Notes under the pieces: model-generated | Told to the model about the DNA's origin: nothing | Seen by the model: the letters and a program-made list of their open reading frames with translations, nothing else | The model's database searches: none | Program-made: the position numbers and the translations under genes | Assembly (NCBI GenBank): GCA_902766595.1 | Contig: CACXEJ010000130.1 | Coordinates: 1-51,946 of the forward strand | Length of the DNA stretch: 51,946 nt | DNA from: Ruminococcus flavefaciens | Lineage (GTDB): Bacteria; Bacillota; Clostridia; Oscillospirales; Ruminococcaceae | Direction: 5' to 3' | Shown: in pieces, positions 15,631 to 24,435 of the stretch | Position numbering within the stretch: position 1 is the stretch's first letter | Layout: each line of letters begins with the position of its first letter

Positions 15631-17304
15631 ATGCTTTTAGACCGTTATCTTCCCCGTATTGAATTTGATTCATACGAGGATTTCGTAAAGAATTACCGTG
15701 TAAATGTTCCCGAGGACTTCAACTTCGGCTGGGACATCGTTGACGAATGGGCAAAGCAGGAGCCCGATAAGAAGGCTCTCGTATGGCTCAGTCACGACAA
15801 GAAGGAGCGTACCTTCACCTTCACAGATATCTCAAAGCTCTCGAACCAGACCTGCCACTATTTCCGCAGCTTTGGTCTGAAGAAGGGCGACGTCGTTCTG
15901 CTGATACTCCGCCGCCGCTGGGAATACTGGGTAATAGCGACCGCTCTGCATAAGCTCGGCGTTATCCTCATACCCGGAAACCTCCTCTTCACGACTCACG
16001 ATATAGCTTACCGCGGCAATATGGCTGGCATCTCCGCTATTATCGCCTGCGACGACGAATACATAAGAACTCAGATCGAAGGTGCAGCACCTCAGATAAC
16101 CACTCTGAAAAAGAAGATAGCTGTTGCCGAGCCCCGTGAGGGCTGGGACTTCTTCGAGGACGAGATCGCAAAGTATCCCGATACTTTCGAGCGTCCCACC
16201 GGCGAGGAGGCTACAAAGGCATCTGATACGATGCTCATATACTTCACCTCCGGTTCGACTGGTATGCCGAAAATGGTCTGCCACAACTTCGCACACCCCC
16301 TCGGTCACATCGTAACTGCAAAATACTGGCATCAGGTACAGGAAAATAAGCTCCATATGTCTATTTCCGACTCCGGCTGGGCTAAATTCGGCTGGGGCAA
16401 GATATACGGACAGTGGATATGCGGCGCGATACAGTTCGCATATGACTTCACCGGCAGATTTAACGCAAAGGATATTCTCGAGGTAATCAGCCACTACAAG
16501 CTGACTACATTCTGCGCTCCGCCTACGATGTACCGCTTTATGCTCCAGGAGGATATGACTCAGTACGACCTCTCCAGCATACAGAACTTCTGCAACGCCG
16601 GCGAGCCCCTCAACCCCGAGGTTTTCAACCGTATCTACGAGCTCACCGGCAAGAAGATGCGTGAGGGCTTCGGTCAGAGTGAGGGCACAGTTCTCATTGC
16701 TAATTTCCCGTGGATAGATCCTAAGCCCGGTTCGACCGGAAAGCCCTCTCCGCTCTACAATATCAAACTCCTCCGTCCCGACGGAACAGAGTGCGAGGAC
16801 GGCGAGGAAGGCAGCATTATGGCTTGCGGCATCAACAAGTCCCACCCGACCGGTCTCTTCTGCGGCTACTACAAGAACCCCGAGCTCACCGAGGCTGTTC
16901 TCGGCGGCGAAAACTACGACACCGGTGACGTTGCGTGGCGCGACTCAAAGGGCTATTACTGGTTCGTCGGCAGAAATGACGACGTTATCAAGTGCTCCGG
17001 CTACCGTATTGGACCTTTCGAGGTAGAGAGCGCTCTCCTCACTCACCCGGCAGTAGTTGAGTCAGCTATAACAGGTGCTCCCGATCCGATACGCGGACAG
17101 GTAGTAAAGGCGACCGTAGTTCTCGCAAAGGGCTATTCACCGTCACCCGAGCTCACCAAGGAGCTTCAGGATCACGTCAAGAAGGAGACTGCTCCTTACA
17201 AATATCCGCGTGTTATCGAGTATGTTGACGAGCTCCCCAAAACTCTCGGCGGAAAGATCAAACGTGCTATGATCCGTCATAAGGACGAAGAAAACGAAAA
17301 ATAA
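15631..17304 (+). CDS. AMP-forming acyl-CoA synthetase (medium-chain/acetyl-CoA synthetase-like)
   Basis: 557 residues, ANL superfamily: activates a carboxylic acid to acyl-AMP and then acyl-CoA. The adenylation motifs are clear: the phosphate loop YFTSGSTGMPKM, the adenine-binding GFGQSEG, YDTGDVAWRD with the ribose-binding Asp, the hinge region VGRNDDVIKCSGYRIGPFEVE, and the C-terminal catalytic Lys in LPKTLGGKIKRAMIR. The overall look is nearest to AcsM-type medium-chain synthetases, but the chain length accepted cannot be read from sequence. AAAGGAG at 15613-15619 serves the ATG at 15631. It is co-transcribed with the upstream XRE-cupin gene and closed by a strong terminator. Confidence 0.92.
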   Translation: MLLDRYLPRIEFDSYEDFVKNYRVNVPEDFNFGWDIVDEWAKQEPDKKALVWLSHDKKERTFTFTDISKLSNQTCHYFRSFGLKKGDVVLLILRRRWEYWVIATALHKLGVILIPGNLLFTTHDIAYRGNMAGISAIIACDDEYIRTQIEGAAPQITTLKKKIAVAEPREGWDFFEDEIAKYPDTFERPTGEEATKASDTMLIYFTSGSTGMPKMVCHNFAHPLGHIVTAKYWHQVQENKLHMSISDSGWAKFGWGKIYGQWICGAIQFAYDFTGRFNAKDILEVISHYKLTTFCAPPTMYRFMLQEDMTQYDLSSIQNFCNAGEPLNPEVFNRIYELTGKKMREGFGQSEGTVLIANFPWIDPKPGSTGKPSPLYNIKLLRPDGTECEDGEEGSIMACGINKSHPTGLFCGYYKNPELTEAVLGGENYDTGDVAWRDSKGYYWFVGRNDDVIKCSGYRIGPFEVESALLTHPAVVESAITGAPDPIRGQVVKATVVLAKGYSPSPELTKELQDHVKKETAPYKYPRVIEYVDELPKTLGGKIKRAMIRHKDEENEK

Positions 17305-17332
17305 GCCGCAGGGTTATTCCCCGACGGCATAC

Positions 17333-17358
17333 AAAAAGCCCGGTTATCCGGGCTTTTT
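17333..17358 (+). terminator. Intrinsic terminator after the acyl-CoA synthetase
   Basis: Stem AAAAAGCCCGG (17333-17343) with CCGGGCTTTTT (17348-17358) around the loop TTAT. Confidence 0.93.
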
Positions 17359-17385
17359 GATTTATATACAATAATAGAACAGAAT

Positions 17386-17442
17386 GGGCGCACGGAATTC
17401 GCCCCTACAACTGACCTCTGACTTCTCATTTCTGATCTCTGA
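17386..17442. repeat. Composite palindrome / CTGACTTCT-type repeat, copy 1
   Basis: GGGCG (17386-17390) and CGCCC (17400-17404) form a short inverted repeat followed by CCTACAA. A tract of degenerate CTGAYNTCT units (17411-17442) then runs up to the stop codon of the next minus-strand gene. The same elements (CGCC-ending stem, CCTACAA, CTGACTTCT tract) occur at 43298-43387. Confidence 0.6.
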
Positions 17443-17988
17443 TCACAAAATACACGCCTGAGCGGTCGCGCCGGTTTTCACCACAAGAACCGGTGTTCCC
17501 TCAGCGACCTTAGCATAGTCTTTCTGGGAGATCTGTATATTCTTGTAGATAACACGCTCACCGCTGTCGGGCTTGACCGAGATAAGGTAGGTCCTTGCGG
17601 TATTCTTTCCTGTACCGCTTCCGCTGCCGATACGCTCATACTTGAAAACAGCAATGCCGGTCATAACCTGCGGTGTACCGCTCAGTATCCTGAACACTGT
17701 AAATATGAGCACAGCCGAAAGTACAGCCATAATCAGCGCTGCGGTGATGCTTTGTCCGGTGACGAATGCGAAAACGGTAAAGGCAGTGAACACAACTGCG
17801 CCAGCGATGAAAAGAGCTGCCGTTTTTCTCCTGACAGCCGCTGCTATGGAAGCCTGTTTCGCATCAGCCGGCTCGTGATAGACTATCTGTGAAGCGTTTT
17901 TAGACTCGTGGTCAGCGTATTTCGCCGAGACCTCCTGCATATTGCTCACAGCCGAGACCATATTTGCCAAATTTTCACTAAAACTCAT
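17443..17988 (-). CDS. Uncharacterised two-helix membrane protein
   Basis: 181 residues, not recognised as a named family. The hydrophilic N-terminus (1-55) is followed by two adjacent transmembrane helices (about 57-77 and 80-102), then a soluble C-terminal region of about 75 residues. This contains FKYERIGSGSGTGKNTARTYLISVK and YKNIQISQKDYAKVAEGTPVLVVK, which looks like a small beta-rich domain. GGAGG before the ATG at 17988 and a consensus promoter upstream support a real gene. It is divergent from the two-component system at 18151, so a shared control region is possible. No function is proposed. Confidence 0.8.
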   Translation of the reverse strand: MSFSENLANMVSAVSNMQEVSAKYADHESKNASQIVYHEPADAKQASIAAAVRRKTAALFIAGAVVFTAFTVFAFVTGQSITAALIMAVLSAVLIFTVFRILSGTPQVMTGIAVFKYERIGSGSGTGKNTARTYLISVKPDSGERVIYKNIQISQKDYAKVAEGTPVLVVKTGATAQACIL

Positions 17989-18017
17989 ATCTTACCTCCA
18001 AAGCATAAATTTAAAAT

Positions 18018-18046
18018 ATTATACATCAAAACCTGTGATTTGTCAA
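18018..18046 (-). promoter_or_regulatory. Promoter of the 181-aa membrane protein gene
   Basis: Minus-strand TTGACA (18041-18046), a 17-base spacer and TATAAT (18018-18023) preceded by TG. Confidence 0.85.
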
Positions 18047-18084
18047 TCCCCTGATAAAGCTCCGGAGCAATTATAGTTTCAGGA

Positions 18085-18113
18085 TTGAAGTTTTCGCTCT
18101 GATGTGCTATAAT
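18085..18113 (+). promoter_or_regulatory. Promoter of the two-component system 18151-20033
   Basis: TTGAAG (18085-18090), a 17-base spacer, TATAAT (18108-18113) with an extended TGC. Predicted start near 18119, which rules out the ATG at 18118 as start of the response regulator. Confidence 0.8.
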
Positions 18114-18150
18114 ATATGTGAAATTAACACGATATACCGGAGGTACAGTT

Positions 18151-18822
18151 TTGAAGATACTTATCATTGAGGACGAAAAGCTGCTTGCTAATTCCCTGAA
18201 GCTGATGCTCGGTTCAAAGGGCTTTGAGACTGATGCGGTCTACGACGGGGAAAGCGGTGAGCAGTACGCTATGCTGGACATATACGACCTGATAATACTC
18301 GACGTTATGCTCCCGAAAAAGAACGGCTATCAGGTCGCTAAGTCGATACGCGCTGCACACAATACCACTCCCATACTTATGCTGACAGCAAGGTCAGATA
18401 TCGAGGACAAGGTTCAGGGACTTGATTCAGGCGCTGATTACTACCTCACAAAGCCCTTTGATGCAAGGGAACTTCTTGCGTGTGTGAACGCTCTGCTGCG
18501 CCGTCAGGGCTCGCAGGTGAACGAGCTATCCTTCGGCAATACGCGGCTCGATATAGAGTCGGCTTCGCTGATATGCGGTGAAAACAGTGTCCGTCTTTCC
18601 GCGAGGGAGTTTGAGGTCATGCGTATGCTTATGACGTCGGGAACGAACCACGTCTCGAAGGAAACTCTCCTCACAAAGGTCTGGGGCTATGACTCAAACG
18701 CTGTCGAGAACCACGTCGAGGCGTATGTGAGCTTCCTGCGCAAAAAGCTGTCGAGCATAGGCTCAAATGTCCGTATCGAAACTGCACGCCGGCTCGGCTA
18801 TCATCTGGAGTGTGAGGAATAA
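18151..18822 (+). CDS. OmpR/PhoB-family response regulator
   Basis: 223-residue transcription factor controlled by phosphorylation. The receiver domain (about 1-115) has the acidic pair in IIEDEKL, the phospho-acceptor Asp in LIILDVMLP, Thr in MLTARS and Lys in LTKPFDA. The winged-helix DNA-binding domain (about 130-223) includes LSAREFEVMRMLM and VWGYDSNAVENHVEAYVSFLRKKL. I choose the TTG at 18151: GGAGG (18139-18143) is 7 bases upstream and the promoter places transcription start near 18119, whereas the upstream ATG at 18118 is at or before that start. Its stop overlaps the kinase ATG by one base. Confidence 0.94.
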   Translation: MKILIIEDEKLLANSLKLMLGSKGFETDAVYDGESGEQYAMLDIYDLIILDVMLPKKNGYQVAKSIRAAHNTTPILMLTARSDIEDKVQGLDSGADYYLTKPFDARELLACVNALLRRQGSQVNELSFGNTRLDIESASLICGENSVRLSAREFEVMRMLMTSGTNHVSKETLLTKVWGYDSNAVENHVEAYVSFLRKKLSSIGSNVRIETARRLGYHLECEE

Positions 18823-20033
18823 TGCTGAAACGTCTCAGGATAAAGTTCATTGCAGTTATTATGAGTATCGTTACTGTGCTTTTCGTGGTGATATTCGGTC
18901 TCGTACTTCACCTGACAAAGCAGAATATCGAGCGTGAAAGCGTGCAGATGATGCGGAGTCTCGCTTTCCGACCGCCGGTAGCTTCACCGGTGCACAAGCC
19001 GGACAATGTTCCGAAGAATATCCGTCTCCCCTTCTTCACAGTGGACATTAACAGCGACGGAGAGATCACCGCGTTCGGCAGCGACTATTACGACCTGTCA
19101 GATAAAGAGATGCTCCGCAGGCTCGTGGACGCAGCGAATGAAAGCTCCTCCGAGACCGGCATCATCTCCGAGTACGACCTGCGCTATATGAAGTTCGACA
19201 ACGGACGCAGGAGCTCAATCGTTTTTGCCGATATATCGAGCGAAAAAGCAATGATAAGGGGGCTTATCCGCAACAGTATCATCATAGGTCTGATCGGATA
19301 TGTGGTTTTCTTCTTCATAAGCCTGCTGCTTGCAAAATGGGTAACGAAGCCGGTCGAAAAGAACTGGAACGAGCAGAAGCAGTTCATCGCTGACGCCTCC
19401 CACGAGCTGAAAACTCCCCTGACCGTCATTATGACAAACGCCGAAATGCTGAGCGATAAGAAGTACACCGAGAGCGACCGCGAGGGCTTTACAAAGAATA
19501 TCCTCTCCACCTCAAAGCGTATGCGAGGGCTGGTGGAAAGTCTCCTCGAGCTTGCACGTCTCGACAGCAGCAAAGCTCCCCTGAAAACCAGTACGTTAGA
19601 TCTCAGCAAGCTCATAAACGACTGTATACTGCCGTTTGAGCCGCTTTTCTACGAGAGCGGTCTGGAGCTCTCCGCGGATATCGACGATGGGATAAGCCTC
19701 GAAGGCAATAAGGACAAGCTGAGACAGGTCGTGAACATACTGCTCGATAACGAGCTGAAATACTCCGATCCTGCCGGCAGTGTCACAATTAAGCTGAAAC
19801 GCCAGTCGTCAAGCTGTCTCCTGTCCGTTTCAGGCGCCGGAGCACCGATAAGCAAGGAGGACTGTCAGAATATCTTCAAGCGTTTTTTCCGCATAGACCG
19901 GTCAAGGAACGACGTTCAGAGCTACGGCCTCGGCCTCCCGATAGCACAGAGCATCATCAGCGAGCATCACGGAAAAATATGGGCAGAGAGCTCCGACGGA
20001 CTCAACACCTTCTGCGTTTCACTCCCAAACTGA
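18822..20033 (+). CDS. Sensor histidine kinase
   Basis: 403 residues, partner of the preceding regulator. An N-terminal helix (about 7-30), an extracellular sensor loop of about 110 residues and a second helix (about 145-168) precede a DHp domain with the phospho-His in ADASHELKTPLTV. A CA ATP-binding domain follows, with an N-box DNELKYSD, an F-box-like FKRFFRIDRSR and a G2 box SYGLGLPIA. The G1 box is unusual (SGAGAPISKED, without the usual Asp-x-Gly-x-Gly). A similar layout occurs in many Firmicutes kinases, so activity is still likely. The sensor loop matches no domain I can name. The ATG shares its A with the regulator stop TAA. Confidence 0.92.
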   Translation: MLKRLRIKFIAVIMSIVTVLFVVIFGLVLHLTKQNIERESVQMMRSLAFRPPVASPVHKPDNVPKNIRLPFFTVDINSDGEITAFGSDYYDLSDKEMLRRLVDAANESSSETGIISEYDLRYMKFDNGRRSSIVFADISSEKAMIRGLIRNSIIIGLIGYVVFFFISLLLAKWVTKPVEKNWNEQKQFIADASHELKTPLTVIMTNAEMLSDKKYTESDREGFTKNILSTSKRMRGLVESLLELARLDSSKAPLKTSTLDLSKLINDCILPFEPLFYESGLELSADIDDGISLEGNKDKLRQVVNILLDNELKYSDPAGSVTIKLKRQSSSCLLSVSGAGAPISKEDCQNIFKRFFRIDRSRNDVQSYGLGLPIAQSIISEHHGKIWAESSDGLNTFCVSLPN

Positions 20034-20101
20034 ACAATAAACTGAACGGTAGCCAACTACGTTGCATTACCTTCAAAGTGTTTCCGCTGCTTTATAAAAT
20101 G

Positions 20102-20133
20102 ATAGCCGCAAGTCTCCCTGCGGCTATTTCCAT
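20102..20133 (+). terminator. Probable terminator after the histidine kinase
   Basis: Stem ATAGCCGCA (20102-20110) with TGCGGCTAT (20119-20127), 8-base loop, followed by TTCCATTTC. The U-run is imperfect. Confidence 0.6.
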
Positions 20134-20349
20134 TTCTATTTATCTCAAAGAACGCTGTACTTGTATCCGCGGCGCTGCTGTTTAATTAAAGAGTTATGTC
20201 AGAGCTGCCGTGTATATCACGTTTCAAGACCAAGCGAAAACGTTAATTCGTCAGATTTCGCCATAGTCCATATCCATAGCTATCTAATGGCTTAAAATGC
20301 CTATCACAGCCTTGAATGCCGCAAGCAATACGTTAGCTGTTATCCCGAT

Positions 20350-20400
20350 AAAGCTGCATATACTTCTATATTGACATCACCATAATGATACAGCAGCTTT
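20350..20400 (-). repeat. 3'-end repeat, copy A (after the MATE gene)
   Basis: The segment from 20361 (TACTTCTATATTG, then ATC, CC, GAT, CAGCAGCT) matches 33909-33945 at most positions. Both copies lie directly downstream of the stop codon of a minus-strand gene in the same orientation. Copy A is framed by an 8-bp inverted repeat and may act as terminator for the MATE gene. Confidence 0.6.
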
Positions 20401-20402
20401 CA

Positions 20403-21758
20403 TTATGCCGCTTCACTTCTGGTGAGGTCGCGTACCCAGTAATACTTTTTATAGTGCCTGTAAACGGCAGGGAGCTTGATTATCTCGTCGATATTGATGA
20501 GGGTATATACTGTGAGGACGGGCAGCTTCAGTACAAAAGCCGCAAAGAGTCCTATCGGGACGGTAACAGCCCACATCGTTATGGAGTCGCAGATAAAGCC
20601 GAAGCGCGAGTCGCCTCCGGAGCAGAATATACCGGCGATAGTGGTCATATTAACGGCTTTTCCCACAACGTAGTAGGAGCAGACCACCAGCATATATTTC
20701 AGGTAATGTCTGGCAGTGGGAGTGAGGGTGGGGATAAGACCGAGCATAGGTATCGTCAGGAGAATGACTCCGCCTGTGATAAAGCCGCTTATTATCGCTA
20801 TTTTGCAGAGCCTTGCACCGTATTCCTTTGCCAGAGCGAGGTTGCCTCTGCCGAGCTCGTTTCCGACCATTATCGAACCGCCGCTCGCAACGCCGCTGCA
20901 AATACATATCAGGAGCTGCTTGACGATATTTGCGATAGAATTTGCGGCAACAGCGTCACTGCTGAGGTGTCCCATAATGACGGAGTACATCGTGAAGCCG
21001 CAGCCCCACATAAGCATATTGCCGAGGACAGGTGCAGCAGCCTTTATGTAGTCGCCGAGGAGAATGTGGTCGGGGCTGAGCATATTTTTCAGCTTTATCA
21101 TTATGTCGTTGTTCTTCAGCATCACGGCTATCGCCCACGCAAGCTCGACGACCTTTGATATGACGGTCGCGGCAGCCGCACCGGCTATTCCCATATGGAA
21201 GCCGTATATCAGCAGGGCATTCAGCAGGATATTCAGTCCCATAGAGACGGCGCTTATGACGGCGCTGTGTGTAGCCTGACCGCAGTTTTTCATAACTGTG
21301 AGCCATATCTGTGAGACTCCGAGCAGCAGGTGGGTGACGCCCACTATCCGCAGATACCCGGCGCCGAGGGAGATGAGTTCGCTGTCGGAGGTGAATATCC
21401 TCATCAGCAGATTTGGGAAGCTGACGGACATAAATGTGAACACCGCCGAGACTATCATCGAAAAATCGAGAGAGATACCGAGTATCCTTTCGACGGCGCA
21501 CTTGTCGCCTTTTCCGAAGTACTGGGCGGAGAATATCGACGTTCCGGCTGTGATACCGAAGATAAACAAAGAGTAGACGAACATTACCTGTCCGGCGAGA
21601 GAGACGGCAGCCATTGAATTCTGGCTGAGGAAGCCGAGCATAAAGGCATCGGAAGCGCTTACGAGAGCCGTCATAAACTGCTGGAAGGCTATTGGTATCA
21701 CGAGCGTGGTCAGTTTTTTACCGAAAGTGTCTTTAACTATATTTACCACGTCCTTCAA
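20403..21758 (-). CDS. MATE-family multidrug/toxin exporter
   Basis: 451-residue inner-membrane transporter with about 12 hydrophobic helices in two homologous halves. It probably exchanges Na+ or H+ for organic cations or other toxic compounds. MATE features: LVIPIAFQQFMTALVSASDAFMLGFL at the N-terminus, the repeated loop FSAQYFGKGD in the first half and MVGNELGRGNLALAKEYG in the second. The substrate cannot be inferred. The start is uncertain: the longest frame starts at a TTG (21758) with no ribosome binding site and with TATAAT only 12 bases upstream, so a leaderless message or a slightly later start is possible. It is not in an operon with its neighbours. Confidence 0.9.
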   Translation of the reverse strand: MKDVVNIVKDTFGKKLTTLVIPIAFQQFMTALVSASDAFMLGFLSQNSMAAVSLAGQVMFVYSLFIFGITAGTSIFSAQYFGKGDKCAVERILGISLDFSMIVSAVFTFMSVSFPNLLMRIFTSDSELISLGAGYLRIVGVTHLLLGVSQIWLTVMKNCGQATHSAVISAVSMGLNILLNALLIYGFHMGIAGAAAATVISKVVELAWAIAVMLKNNDIMIKLKNMLSPDHILLGDYIKAAAPVLGNMLMWGCGFTMYSVIMGHLSSDAVAANSIANIVKQLLICICSGVASGGSIMVGNELGRGNLALAKEYGARLCKIAIISGFITGGVILLTIPMLGLIPTLTPTARHYLKYMLVVCSYYVVGKAVNMTTIAGIFCSGGDSRFGFICDSITMWAVTVPIGLFAAFVLKLPVLTVYTLINIDEIIKLPAVYRHYKKYYWVRDLTRSEAA

Positions 21759-21954
21759 TATGATAATACTATTATAGCGGCAAACTTCATTTGATGATAC
21801 AAAAATATTGCGGAATTTTATTATATTTGTCCCAAAACTTGCTGAAATGAAAATGCGTTAAGTCAGGGTGTGAGAAGGAGAGAGTTTACATTAAGTATAT
21901 CACGCAATTAACAAAAATTCAATAAAATCTATGTAAAATTTCAGGCAAAAACAG

Positions 21955-21990
21955 AAAAGCCGTACCAGACAGAAATGCGGTACGGCTTTT
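21955..21990 (-). terminator. Terminator of the GntR-ABC operon
   Basis: Perfect 12-bp stem AAAAGCCGTACC (21955-21966) with GGTACGGCTTTT (21979-21990), 34 bases beyond the last stop on the minus strand. Confidence 0.92.
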
Positions 21991-22024
21991 CGTGAGTAAT
22001 AAAAAATGGAGAGTGTGGATATCG

Positions 22025-22738
22025 TTATTTTTCCATTCGCTCGATGCCTCCGAGATAGAGCTTTGTGGATATGAAGCAGGAGACGCAGTACATCGGCACC
22101 GCTGCTGCTGCGAACCTTACAGCGGTGGAATTCTTGCTGATGTCTGACAGTTTATTCATAAATTTTTCGGTGAATTCCTCCTCGCTGCCGAGCCACGAAA
22201 TGTCTCCGAACATCAGGTAAACAGCGCAGAAGAGTATTATCAGGACGAACAGCCCCGACTTTACATAGGCACCGTTCTTTGAACCGAATGCGAACGCACA
22301 CGGCAGCTCCACAGACAGCATTATCAGCGTTATGCTGACAAGTATGATGAGAACACCGCTGATGCTGCTTGCCTCATCGTTGAGCTGGCGGACCAAGAAG
22401 TTCTGTGCATAGCTCAGAGCAAAGCCGAGCATCAGGACACCTGCTACAAAGATGTATTTTGCGGCGACCTGCTTTGCGATGCCGTGCGGCATAGAGACGA
22501 CGAAATAACCCCATTTCTTTCGTTCGTCAGTCTGAATGAAGTTGATCGCGAAAGCAGCGATCGTGAAGAATACTGATGAATAGAGCAGAAGATATACTGC
22601 TCTCATTCCTATAAAATCTATATCATGGCTTTTTACGTCTGCGGAAAACATCACTGCATTGAAGAAAAGCACTATGCTCAGTGCGAGAATGAGCCATTTC
22701 AGGTTAGTGCGTATGTCCTTGTATAAGAGTCCTAACAT
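22025..22738 (-). CDS. ABC transporter permease, ABC-2 type (second of two)
   Basis: 237 residues with about six hydrophobic segments (LKWLILALSIVLFFNAV, FFTIAAFAINFI, FVAGVLMLGFALSYA and others). The N-terminal MLGLLYKDIRTN resembles the MKGLIYKELFLS of the preceding gene, so the two are diverged paralogues forming the membrane part of one exporter. The ATG at 22738 overlaps the previous stop (TGATG) and has GGAGG upstream. The longer frame to 22822 would be an out-of-frame extension through the upstream gene. The cargo is unknown; in YtrA-type operons it is often a peptide antibiotic or cell-envelope-active compound. Confidence 0.85.
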   Translation of the reverse strand: MLGLLYKDIRTNLKWLILALSIVLFFNAVMFSADVKSHDIDFIGMRAVYLLLYSSVFFTIAAFAINFIQTDERKKWGYFVVSMPHGIAKQVAAKYIFVAGVLMLGFALSYAQNFLVRQLNDEASSISGVLIILVSITLIMLSVELPCAFAFGSKNGAYVKSGLFVLIILFCAVYLMFGDISWLGSEEEFTEKFMNKLSDISKNSTAVRFAAAAVPMYCVSCFISTKLYLGGIERMEK

Positions 22739-23526
22739 CAGCTGCCCCTCCTTCCGAGAGCCTTTACGCTGCGGCGGTAGGAAAGATATACGAGCGCAGC
22801 ACCGGCAATTGCGAACAGCCAACAGAAATGTGTTCCCACCCAGCGGAGATTTGCGAAAAAGTCATTGGCGAAATCGCTGAACATAGCGTCGGGGACTTCT
22901 TTTTCGCTGCCTTCCTCCGCAAAGAGGTCGTAGCCCCTGTCCTTGAAATATATGTACATTAGTCCGATAAAACCGAATGCTATGCCGAGATAGCCGACGA
23001 TGCACACTGCCGCGATCATAGCCGCGCAGACCTTCGGATTGCGGAAACGGTAAGTGTTTGAAAGGTGTATGCAGGAGGCGACGAATACGAACAAGCCGAT
23101 AATTGCTATATACAACAGGTATTTCAGGTCGATGTCCTCGCCGAATATGGCGCAGGCGATGAAGTAGTTCACCCAGCCCGCGAGAGTTGCTGCCCCGAAG
23201 AGTATCAGGTAGAGCAGATACACCGAGCCGACTATCTGCTTCTCGGTGAGCGGCAGGGTGTGGGAATACTGCCTGAAACGGCATTTCTCATCGTTGAGCA
23301 CCTGCACTGTGAACGCGGAGGCGTACAGTATGAACGGAAATCCGAGCGCCATAACTTGGAAAATGGTGCTCAGGAGCATATCCCTGCCCTCCATATCAGC
23401 GACGTTGCCGCATACAGAGGAGATCCTCACCAGTACGCACATAATGAACAGCAGTGCATATGCGCTCAGCGATATTATGCGGAATTTTATGGAAAGGAAG
23501 AGTTCCTTGTATATGAGACCTTTCAT
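22738..23526 (-). CDS. ABC transporter permease, ABC-2 type (first of two)
   Basis: 262 residues with six predicted membrane helices, including RIISLSAYALLFIMCVLV, YLLYLILFGAATLAGWVNYF and FCWLFAIAGAALVYLSY. A long extracytoplasmic loop before the last helix (about 190-235) is rich in acidic residues. The start ATG directly follows the stop of the ATPase gene (TAAATG), so the two are translationally linked. It presumably works with the ATPase 23527-24405 and the permease 22025-22738 as one exporter. Confidence 0.86.
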   Translation of the reverse strand: MKGLIYKELFLSIKFRIISLSAYALLFIMCVLVRISSVCGNVADMEGRDMLLSTIFQVMALGFPFILYASAFTVQVLNDEKCRFRQYSHTLPLTEKQIVGSVYLLYLILFGAATLAGWVNYFIACAIFGEDIDLKYLLYIAIIGLFVFVASCIHLSNTYRFRNPKVCAAMIAAVCIVGYLGIAFGFIGLMYIYFKDRGYDLFAEEGSEKEVPDAMFSDFANDFFANLRWVGTHFCWLFAIAGAALVYLSYRRSVKALGRRGS

Positions 23527-24405
23527 TTATTTCCACTCCTTTTTCCCGCGGTTGACATAGTATACCATTATGTCGTCGAGTGTGGCGTTGTCGATGACGG
23601 CGCCGGAGTATTTCCTTTCGCAGGCATTCCTGTCGCTCACGAGGAGCTCTGCTCCGAACTCGGTCACGCGCGCCGAGATGAAGTCCTCACGGCTGACGGC
23701 GGCGTAGTCCTCCTTGGTACACTTCATAATGCCGTGTGATGCGAGAATGTCGTCCTTATAGCCCGAAATGAGTATCCTTCCGCGGTCGATGAAGGTAACG
23801 CTGTCGGCTATTTTCTCGAGGTCGGAGGTGATGTGGGACGACATCAGGATAGAGTTGTTCTCGTCCTGAAGGTACTCCATAAATATGTCAAGTATCTCGC
23901 TGCGGACTACCGGATCGAGCCCTGTTGTCGCCTCGTCCATTATGAGGAGCTTCGCCTTGTGTGAGAGCGCGGCGGCTATCTGGAGCTTCATCTTCATACC
24001 CTTTGAGAACTTGCCGAACTTCTTCTTCTCAGGGAGCGCAAAGCGCTTTAAATAGCCGAAGAACGCGTCGCTGTCCCAGCTGCTGTAAATGTTGGAGAGT
24101 ATCTTGTTGAGCATTCTGGCATTGAGCTGTTCGTGGAAGGGAAGCTCGTCAAATACCGCGGATATATCGCGCTTTATAGCTATCTCGTCCTTTACGGCGT
24201 CGAGCCCCAGCATCTTCATTTCGCCGCTGTCGGCTTTTATGATGCCGAGCAGGGAGTTTATCGTAGTGGACTTGCCGGCACCGTTTTGCCCGATAAAGCC
24301 CATAATGCTGCCTTTCGGGACGGTGAAGCTGACATTGTCGAGCGTGAAGCCGTCGAAGTGCTTGGTAAGACCTTTTATCTCGATAGCATTTTCATATGCT
24401 GCCAT
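23527..24405 (-). CDS. ABC transporter ATP-binding protein
   Basis: 292-residue ATPase powering the two-permease exporter downstream. Walker A GQNGAGKST, Q-loop region DISAVFDELPF, a divergent signature FSKGMKMKL, Walker B LLIMDEATTGLDP and switch His MSSHI are present. The last 80 residues are a variable C-terminal extension as in BcrA/YtrB-like exporters. A GAGGAA lies just before the ATG at 24405, 30 bases after the GntR gene, making one operon GntR-ATPase-permease-permease. Confidence 0.93.
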   Translation of the reverse strand: MAAYENAIEIKGLTKHFDGFTLDNVSFTVPKGSIMGFIGQNGAGKSTTINSLLGIIKADSGEMKMLGLDAVKDEIAIKRDISAVFDELPFHEQLNARMLNKILSNIYSSWDSDAFFGYLKRFALPEKKKFGKFSKGMKMKLQIAAALSHKAKLLIMDEATTGLDPVVRSEILDIFMEYLQDENNSILMSSHITSDLEKIADSVTFIDRGRILISGYKDDILASHGIMKCTKEDYAAVSREDFISARVTEFGAELLVSDRNACERKYSGAVIDNATLDDIMVYYVNRGKKEWK

Positions 24406-24435
24406 AGTAATTCCTCCTTGAGCGAGCCGGGAAGC

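Larger units (their letters stand above)
20034..20402. other. Convergent intergenic region
   Basis: 369 bases between convergent genes. A hairpin at 20102-20127 with a weak T-rich tail probably ends the kinase transcript. An 8-bp inverted repeat AAAGCTGC (20350-20357) / GCAGCTTT (20393-20400), next to the MATE stop codon, encloses a repeat shared with 33909-33945. Between about 20134 and 20349 I see no gene or known element. Confidence 0.6.

Noticed and set aside
15832-16845. 337-codon minus-strand frame opposite the acyl-CoA synthetase
   Set aside because: Shadow of a well-defined ANL enzyme gene.
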